A stretch of DNA of 64,000 nt from Zantedeschia hybrid cultivar (lineage: Eukaryota; Streptophyta; Magnoliopsida; Alismatales; Araceae). Shown one piece after another: positions 58,422 to 64,000 of this stretch. The translations under genes were made by a program, and so were the position numbers. Under the pieces are notes generated by a model, which was not told the DNA's origin, did no database searches, and worked only from the letters and a program-made list of their open reading frames with translations. Each line of letters begins with the position of its first letter. Within the stretch, counting starts at the first letter, position 1. The DNA is taken from contig JARZZO010000016.1 of the NCBI GenBank assembly GCA_030544215.1, positions 40,322,001 through 40,386,000 on the forward strand, in the 5' to 3' direction.

Positions 58422-59594
58422 TGGCTTGGTAAGCTCGTAAAACGGCTTACACCTTTGTGAGTGCTGGGAGACAAAACGGCGAATAAATTGTAACCTCCCG
58501 ATTAATCCTCTTAATTCTTTCAAGTTTTTGGGAGGTGGCATTTCTCTGATAGCCTTCGCCTTATTGGGATCGATCTCAATTCCCCGTTTGCTAACAATGA
58601 ATCCAAGCAATTTTCCTGAAGATACCCCGAATACACATTTCTTGGGGTTCATCTTCAACTGATATTCTCTCGATCTCTCTAATACCCTTGCCAAAACTTT
58701 GGCATGCTCAGCCTTCGTTTTAGACTTAACCAATAAGTCATCCACATACACTTCCAAATCTATATGCATCATGTCGTGAAATATTGCCATCATAGCCCTT
58801 TGATAAGTGGCTCCAGCGTTCTTCAATCCAAATGGCATGACAACATAACAATATGTTCCCCAAGGTGTAGTGAATGAAGTCTTCTCTTGATCCTCTTCTG
58901 CCAGCTTAATCTGATTGTATCCTGAAAATCCATCCATAAACGATAATGTCTCATAGCCAGCAGTGTTATCGATGAGTACATCAATATGAGGCAATGGAAA
59001 ATCATCTTTAGGACATGCCCGATTCAGATCGCGGAAGTCAATGCAAATTCTGACCTTCCCGTCCTTTTTCATAACCGGGACTATATTGGCCACCCATTGT
59101 GGATAAAGGACAACTTTAATGAATTTGGCTTTGTGCAATTTATCGACCTCTTCCTTCATCTTTAAAGCCATTTGCGGGTGGAATCGCCTTAATTTCTGCT
59201 TGACCGGACTAGCTCCATCCTTTAATGTTAACCTGTGTTCAACTAAAGATGAGTCTAACCCCGGCATATCTTCGTAACTCCAGGCGAAAGTGTCCCTATA
59301 ATCCTTAAGCACTTGTACCATTGCCTTCTCATCCTCTGTAGAAAGATTTTTACTGACGAGGACAACCTTAGGTTCGTCTTCAGTCCCTAAGTTTATTTCT
59401 TTGGTGGGCTCTTCGACGGCAGCTGAGGGTTCATCAAATCTCTTCACTCCACTGGCATATGCCTCAGCTGCGTCCTCATCATCTTCCTCATTTTCAACAA
59501 TGGGGTCCTTTTCATGCACTAACTCATATACCCCGTACCCATCATTGACCGACTCATCATCTGTACAATCTTCTGTCATCTGAATTGGATCTTC
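58419..59594 (-). CDS. Tat element reverse transcriptase
   Basis: An RT domain preceded by an acidic linker (59579-59400, EDDEDAAEAY). All core motifs are intact: LRRFHPQM, VPVMKKDGKVRICIDFRDLN, FPLPHID, SFMDGFSGYNQI, MPFGLKNAGATYQR, YVDD near 58750, and LLGFIVSKRGIE. The thumb (LKELRGLIGRLQFIRRF) ends at LTKP before a TGA at 58419-58421. This is the best-conserved part of the element. Confidence 0.92.
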   Translation of the reverse strand, partial: EDPIQMTEDCTDDESVNDGYGVYELVHEKDPIVENEEDDEDAAEAYASGVKRFDEPSAAVEEPTKEINLGTEDEPKVVLVSKNLSTEDEKAMVQVLKDYRDTFAWSYEDMPGLDSSLVEHRLTLKDGASPVKQKLRRFHPQMALKMKEEVDKLHKAKFIKVVLYPQWVANIVPVMKKDGKVRICIDFRDLNRACPKDDFPLPHIDVLIDNTAGYETLSFMDGFSGYNQIKLAEEDQEKTSFTTPWGTYCYVVMPFGLKNAGATYQRAMMAIFHDMMHIDLEVYVDDLLVKSKTKAEHAKVLARVLERSREYQLKMNPKKCVFGVSSGKLLGFIVSKRGIEIDPNKAKAIREMPPPKNLKELRGLIGRLQFIRRFVSQHSQRCKPFYELTKP

Positions 59595-61735
59595 TCAAAG
59601 CTGAGGGATTAAGGAACATTTATCAGCCAAATCCTGGAGGTATCTTTCTGGAATTTGCCTACCCTTAGGCTTCCTAGACTTCCTAACCTGCCTAAAACTA
59701 GACTTCCTAACTTCACTAAACTGCCTATCATAACCTAAGGAAGATGAAGCAGGATGAAAATCCTGGGATACAAGTGGAAATACAGGGGAATCCTCCCGTG
59801 GGGAGGGACAGAGTATGTTTAAGAGAGAATCTTGACCGACGGACCCGCGCGATGGGGTGTAATCGGACAAGTAAGATGTTTCCTCGATAATGATTTGGGA
59901 AGAATTTGTTGTAAAATTGGTGTTTTTTTTTGGATATCGGAGGAATTATACATGAAGCAGGAGTGAATACAAATGGAAGGGGAATCAGACGGAGGAAGTG
60001 GCACCAAGGCCAGAGGATTAGGGGGATCATATAGTAATATGTCCCAGATCAGATCATACAACCTCTCTAGATCGAGAGGAGGTTGTGGAATAAAGTCCCG
60101 AGGGGACAGAGTAATCATAACGGGCGGAGCCCGTGGAATATCTTCAGTTATGACCCGCGACCAAGTCGGGGTCAAGAGTAATGTACGAAAAAGAGTATGG
60201 AGCATGAAGACATGTGAAGGATATGTCCCCCTCCAGAGCAGATCTGTTGTATAACCAGCTTCATAGGGGTCATCTGGCTCCCCTTCATCAGTTTGTTCGG
60301 ACAGCAGTATCCGCTTATCAAAGATTGCGCCAGGGCTCTCAATTAGCTCGTCGATCTGCGGTGGCCACTTGGGTTCTGCAGGATCCAGAAATAGTCTGCT
60401 CAGTGCTATGTATAGGTCCCTCAGGTCGAACCATCTGTACCATTCGCATTCGGGGTCATGAAATTTCCTCCTTTTCATAGGCCGCAGAGCCTCCAAGGAT
60501 TGGTACGTAAGTAGTTCGGAACAATGTCTGGCCAAATCCCTCCCATATATGTCATGGAAGTCAAAACATGAAGTAATGACCACCGTGTTGTCGTGACTAA
60601 GTATGGGCCCTTTCACAAAGTGTGTATAAAGAGTCCATGTTAAGGGATCTCGGCCTTCTTTCAGTGGTGTGGACATTGTTTCCAAGATTTCTTGACCATC
60701 TTCTTGCTGAACCCTGTCTTGCTTCAGTTTCCTCGGCCTATAGCCCAGACCGCTTCCAGGTACTGCCCGATGATCTTTAACAGGAGTGGTCCTGCCTTGC
60801 AACTGTGTGCCCAGACCTTTCCCAGGCTCGTAGCCGTTTTTCATCATAATCCTCCATCCTGGGGTACTCATGCACTTCCCCCTTTTGATAGCATCTAATG
60901 GATATGGAGAAATGGTAGCGGCTTTCAAAGGATCAGCCACTGGACGGTAGACCTGTAATACCGACAGAAAAGGTTGTCGGCCAGGTAAAACAGCAGATTT
61001 AATATTTAAGGTATGAGCAGCAGCAAGGATCGGCATGCTCGTCACTTTAATAATTCGTCCTTTATAAGGGAATTTGAGGCATTGGTGATTCGTAGAAGGA
61101 ATCGCCTCAAGAGTTTTGATATAAGGACGTCCCAGAATGGCATTTATGGAAGGGTCGATTTCTAGAATATGAAATTCGACCTCTGCATGACTTACTGGAC
61201 CTAGCTCCACCTTTAAATAAACCATTCCCAGAGGGGAACGGGTAGAATTGTCATATGCCGTAACTGAGATGGGGCTAGGCAGCCATTTCTCCTTGGGCAC
61301 ACCGCATAGCTCCAGGGTCTTCGGAGGTAAAACGTTAATTGAAGCCCCTGTATCAACCAGGCATGCATCCACGACCTTCTTGCAGATATTGACCGTGATG
61401 CTCAGAGCCATGCTTCTGGCGGCTGGCGGTGCTAGTTCCGATGTGTGGAATGTAATTGAGGGCTGATCCCCCTGAGGAACTAGTAGTGCTGCAATTTTCT
61501 CTACCGGCACGTCTTCGTTAACCATCACCTTCTGTAGGTATTCCATTAAGGCTTCTTGGTGAATCTTGGACCTCTTAATCAATTCAAGTACAGTGATCCG
61601 TGCCGGTGTTCTGTCCAGATGTTTCAACAAGTCATATTGAGTGCCTGGTGCACTCTCTTCATTATGGGCTTCCTCAGTCGGCTGTGATGGGCCGTCTCTG
61701 ACTGTGGACTGAGGAAAGACCTTGTTGAAAATCCT
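59595..61735 (-). CDS. Tat element aspartic protease with G-patch
   Basis: It continues gag in the same frame after a TGA. The protease has ACLVDTGASINVLPP near 61350 and the flap/hydrophobic end ILGRPYIKTL near 61120. About 70 residues later a G-patch-like segment (GYEPGKGLG, then VPGSGLGYRPRK) appears near 60850-60740, a nucleic-acid-binding motif also found beside protease in some retroelements and retroviruses. The rest (60700-59900) is a long spacer without recognised domain. The frame closes at 59819; the pol frame is taken up by another phase from about 59870, so a one-base-type shift lies near 59850. A TGA at 59595-59597 precedes the RT part. Confidence 0.82.
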
Positions 61736-64000
61736 TCAACTCCGGAGCGCATGTTCCTCGACCGTGGAGGATCCGGGTGACACCTTGAGTACCGCAGAAT
61801 CGGGTGGCGTAAGCGGTGCGGAGGGTTGATGCGTAGGTGGTGGTGTTGGCGTAGGGTTAGGTGGTGATGGCGTAGGGTCAGGTGGTAATGGCGCGGTGCG
61901 GATTAAAGGCCTAGATGGTTGGATGGTAGATGGGTACGCGGTTGGTGAAGTGGGGAATGGTACGCGTAATAGCGGTCTAGATGGTTGGAGCATATCTGGG
62001 TAGGTGGTAGTGGTAATGGGTGAAGTAGGAAATGGTAAGCGTAATAGTGGCCTAGATGGTAAAAGGGGCGCGTTATTGGTTTGCGGGGGGGTATATGATG
62101 GAGGCGTAGGAGTGCGGGGCGTAATGGGTCTAAGGAAGGTGGGTAGTGGTAGTGGGTTATTGGGTGAGGGCGAGTGATATGTGGGTGTGGGTAGAGGGGT
62201 AATGGTAACGGGTTGTGGTCTGGGTATGTGGATGGTGCGGCGTGGTAGTCGCTCTGCGGTACTTTGAACGTGACCCGTTGAATAGAGAGAGGAAGAGTCC
62301 TCTATCCTCCATTGTTGCCCACGACCAGCCTCAGACTGGCTGTTCGTTAGAATGGGAGCAACTTGGTTCTGGTTCTGGTGCTCCGGGAGTGGATTCTGCA
62401 CTATGCCCATGTTGGGTGGTGCTGCTGCTTGTGCCGGTGGTCTTGCTTGCTGCTGCTGCTGCTGTTGCGGTCTTCTCGCCTTCAGGGCTGTTATGTACTT
62501 CTTCATTTCCTCCCAGTCTATGCCGCCCTGCTCGTTGAGATCATGAATATAATCTCTGAATTGGAAGCAGGTGTCAATGGTATGCCCAGGTTGCCTATGG
62601 AAGTAGCAATATCTGGACGTATCGACATTTTGAGGCCAGACGGCCTTTTCCCTTGGCAAAACTAAGGCATTAGCCGCCATTAAAGCACTGAAGATATCGG
62701 CCAAGGATTCTGGGAGTGCCGGATATTCTGCCCTTTTCGGGCCTGGAGGTCTCCTCTGCTGGTTGTAGTCACCAGGAGGAGGGACATTGTGGTACGCCGG
62801 CAGTGCGCGCGGCTGGTACTGTGGCTGTTGCTGGTTCTGATACTGCTGCTGCTGGGGTTGCTGGTACTGCTGTTGCCGTTGCGGCTGTTGCTGCAGCTGT
62901 TGCTGGTTCTGATTCTGATTCGGCTGCTGGGGCCGTTGATACTGTTGTTGGTACTGGGGGTTCTGCTGCTGTCTGTACCCTTGCTGCTGTGGCCTCTGGT
63001 ACTGCTGCTGACTCCTCACGAACTGGGGCGATTTATTGTTCATGGTACTCACTTGCTCATGAGAGAGCGTGCCCTCAGTAGTCGGACCTGTGCTGGAAGA
63101 GTTCGGCACTGCAGGCTTCCGAGGCGGAGGCCTGCTAGGTCTATGAGGATCAAAAACGCTAGAGAATGTAGCGTCCTTGAAAGCATTCTGGCAGTACCGT
63201 GCTCTTTCATAGAGCTCTGCCATGTTAGTCAAATTGTTCAAGGAGAGGACGAGCTTGAACTGGGGCGTGGCATTAGAAATTAACATCTTCACTTGTTCGG
63301 ACTCGGACAAGTGATCCTTCACCTTTTCAGCCAGACCCCGCCACCTGTCAGCAAAACTGACAAACTCCTCATCAGGTTTCATCTTTTCTGCAATGAGGTC
63401 CGTGATAGACAAGGAGGGTGCAACTCTGTCCTGGTACCGTTGAATAAATTTGCGTGAAACGATACCGTAATCCTCTACTTCTGAGGGTTCCAGGGAAAAG
63501 AACCACTCGAGGGCTGGTCCCTCTAGAGATCTCCTGAACAAGAAGGCCAACGACCTCTTATCATTCTGCCAGAAAGAGGATTCATACATGAACTCCTTCA
63601 GGTGTGTGAAGGGGTTACCAGTACCGTTGTACTTTCGGTATACTGGCATTTCAGAGGGTGGCAGATGGAATACTGGCAGGCTCGGTAGACTGATCTCTGG
63701 CACAGCTTTGACCCCCATCATTTTCTGGAGGTTATTAAATTGCTCATCCATACGCTCCATTTTGGCCAGCAGCGTTTGTGTGGTCAGATCTGCTTGGGGA
63801 GGAGGAGGAGGATGAGGTACTTGGTAGGCCTGCTGCCTAGAGTACGTTGGGCAGGGTGGACAATAGAGGGGAGGTCCGGCAGAGCTTCCGCCATGCCCGA
63901 GGGCATTTTGATAAGCAGGCGTTTGCGGTCTAGCCGGTTGCCTAGATGATGAAAGCTGCGGCCCAGCTGGCCGAGAAGTAATGTGAAGGCCCTCCACGGC
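61736..64000 (-). CDS. Tat element gag (start beyond the window)
   Basis: The frame is open to the right edge, where a GTG codon at 63997 is unlikely to be the true start. The gag core lies near 63630-63190 (NPFTHLKEFMYESSFWQN, SLEGPALEWFFSL, DRWRGLAEKVKDHL). A long Gln-rich tract (63050-62830) follows. A Tat-type zinc knuckle, CYFHRQPGHTIDTC with C-x2-H-x4-H-x4-C spacing, lies near 62610. The C-terminal third is Pro/Ser/Thr-rich with an imperfect repeat (RPLLRVPFPTSP, about 62000-61900). It stops with TGA at 61736-61738, in frame with the protease region. Plus-strand frames here are shadows of this gene. Confidence 0.88.
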   Translation of the reverse strand, partial: AVEGLHITSRPAGPQLSSSRQPARPQTPAYQNALGHGGSSAGPPLYCPPCPTYSRQQAYQVPHPPPPPQADLTTQTLLAKMERMDEQFNNLQKMMGVKAVPEISLPSLPVFHLPPSEMPVYRKYNGTGNPFTHLKEFMYESSFWQNDKRSLAFLFRRSLEGPALEWFFSLEPSEVEDYGIVSRKFIQRYQDRVAPSLSITDLIAEKMKPDEEFVSFADRWRGLAEKVKDHLSESEQVKMLISNATPQFKLVLSLNNLTNMAELYERARYCQNAFKDATFSSVFDPHRPSRPPPRKPAVPNSSSTGPTTEGTLSHEQVSTMNNKSPQFVRSQQQYQRPQQQGYRQQQNPQYQQQYQRPQQPNQNQNQQQLQQQPQRQQQYQQPQQQQYQNQQQPQYQPRALPAYHNVPPPGDYNQQRRPPGPKRAEYPALPESLADIFSALMAANALVLPREKAVWPQNVDTSRYCYFHRQPGHTIDTCFQFRDYIHDLNEQGGIDWEEMKKYITALKARRPQQQQQQQARPPAQAAAPPNMGIVQNPLPEHQNQNQVAPILTNSQSEAGRGQQWRIEDSSSLYSTGHVQSTAERLPRRTIHIPRPQPVTITPLPTPTYHSPSPNNPLPLPTFLRPITPRTPTPPSYTPPQTNNAPLLPSRPLLRLPFPTSPITTTTYPDMLQPSRPLLRVPFPTSPTAYPSTIQPSRPLIRTAPLPPDPTPSPPNPTPTPPPTHQPSAPLTPPDSAVLKVSPGSSTVEEHALRS

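Larger units (their letters stand above)
46914..64000 (-). mobile_element. Tat-lineage Ty3/gypsy retrotransposon with antisense captured genes (partial)
   Basis: A very large minus-strand element inserted in LTR D. From right to left: gag, protease with G-patch, RT, gypsy RNase H, a second archaeal-type RNase H, integrase, about 7.8 kb of extra DNA with two plus-strand genes, and the 3' LTR. The second RNase H between RT and integrase is the mark of the Tat/Ogre branch (family knowledge). Extra ORFs, some antisense, are known in this branch. The 5' LTR is beyond the right edge, so total length exceeds 17 kb. The pol frame has several stops and one frameshift, so this copy is probably not autonomous. 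Confidence 0.85.

Noticed and set aside
62215..63283. Plus-strand hydrophobic and Ala/Val-rich frames as membrane proteins
   Set aside because: They are antisense shadows of the Gln- and Pro-rich codons of the Tat gag.

Overview
The window is nuclear DNA of a flowering plant with a large, repeat-rich genome. Three things point to this: a spliced group A bZIP (ABF/AREB-type) gene, plant retrotransposon lineages (Ty3/gypsy with an initiator-Met tRNA primer site, Tat-lineage gypsy with a second RNase H, L1 and RTE LINEs), and plant mobile domain genes. The species cannot be named from the sequence. No rRNA, tRNA or bacterial operon structure was seen.

Layout. 1-4423: a decayed minus-strand gypsy element (A) with its 5' LTR, next to an RTE-type LINE tail (4441-5775). 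5776-8600: an A70 tract and a degenerate minisatellite containing a 345-bp higher-order duplication. 9906-31188 (minus): one host gene, an ABF/AREB-like transcription factor of about 422 residues in four coding exons. Its last intron is about 18.7 kb and holds a copia-like gag relic, an L1 LINE in two parts, a gypsy gag relic and several tandem repeats. 33350-33880: an L1 tail. 33917-39410: a second gypsy element (B, plus strand) with LTR, primer site and a truncated gag-PR-RT-RH frame. 39411-43670: repeat-derived DNA with a fold-back element. 43673-64000: a nested stack in which a truncated LTR (C) is interrupted by LTR D, which is interrupted by a Tat element of more than 17 kb on the minus strand, running off the right edge.

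The Tat element carries gag, protease plus G-patch, RT, two RNase H domains and integrase on the minus strand. Between integrase and its 3' LTR, on the opposite strand, lie two intron-containing genes: a DUF7745-like gene broken by a 95-bp tandem duplication, and a seven-exon plant mobile domain gene with a coiled-coil C-terminus.

The most unusual signal is a short cassette repeated about 55 times: two inverted arms of 11-12 bp (consensus CTRAAHSGCGTC and its complement) separated by an almost invariant 10-bp spacer of variable sequence. Cassettes occur singly or as doubles sharing a central arm. They fill the LTRs of elements A, B, C and D, and also occur in the unrelated Tat element: in its LTR, upstream of both captured genes and in the first intron of the mobile domain gene. 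I do not recognise this motif. It looks like a spaced palindromic protein-binding site or a stem-loop family that has spread between retrotransposon lineages.

All coordinates, splice sites and homologies were read by eye; no database search was possible.
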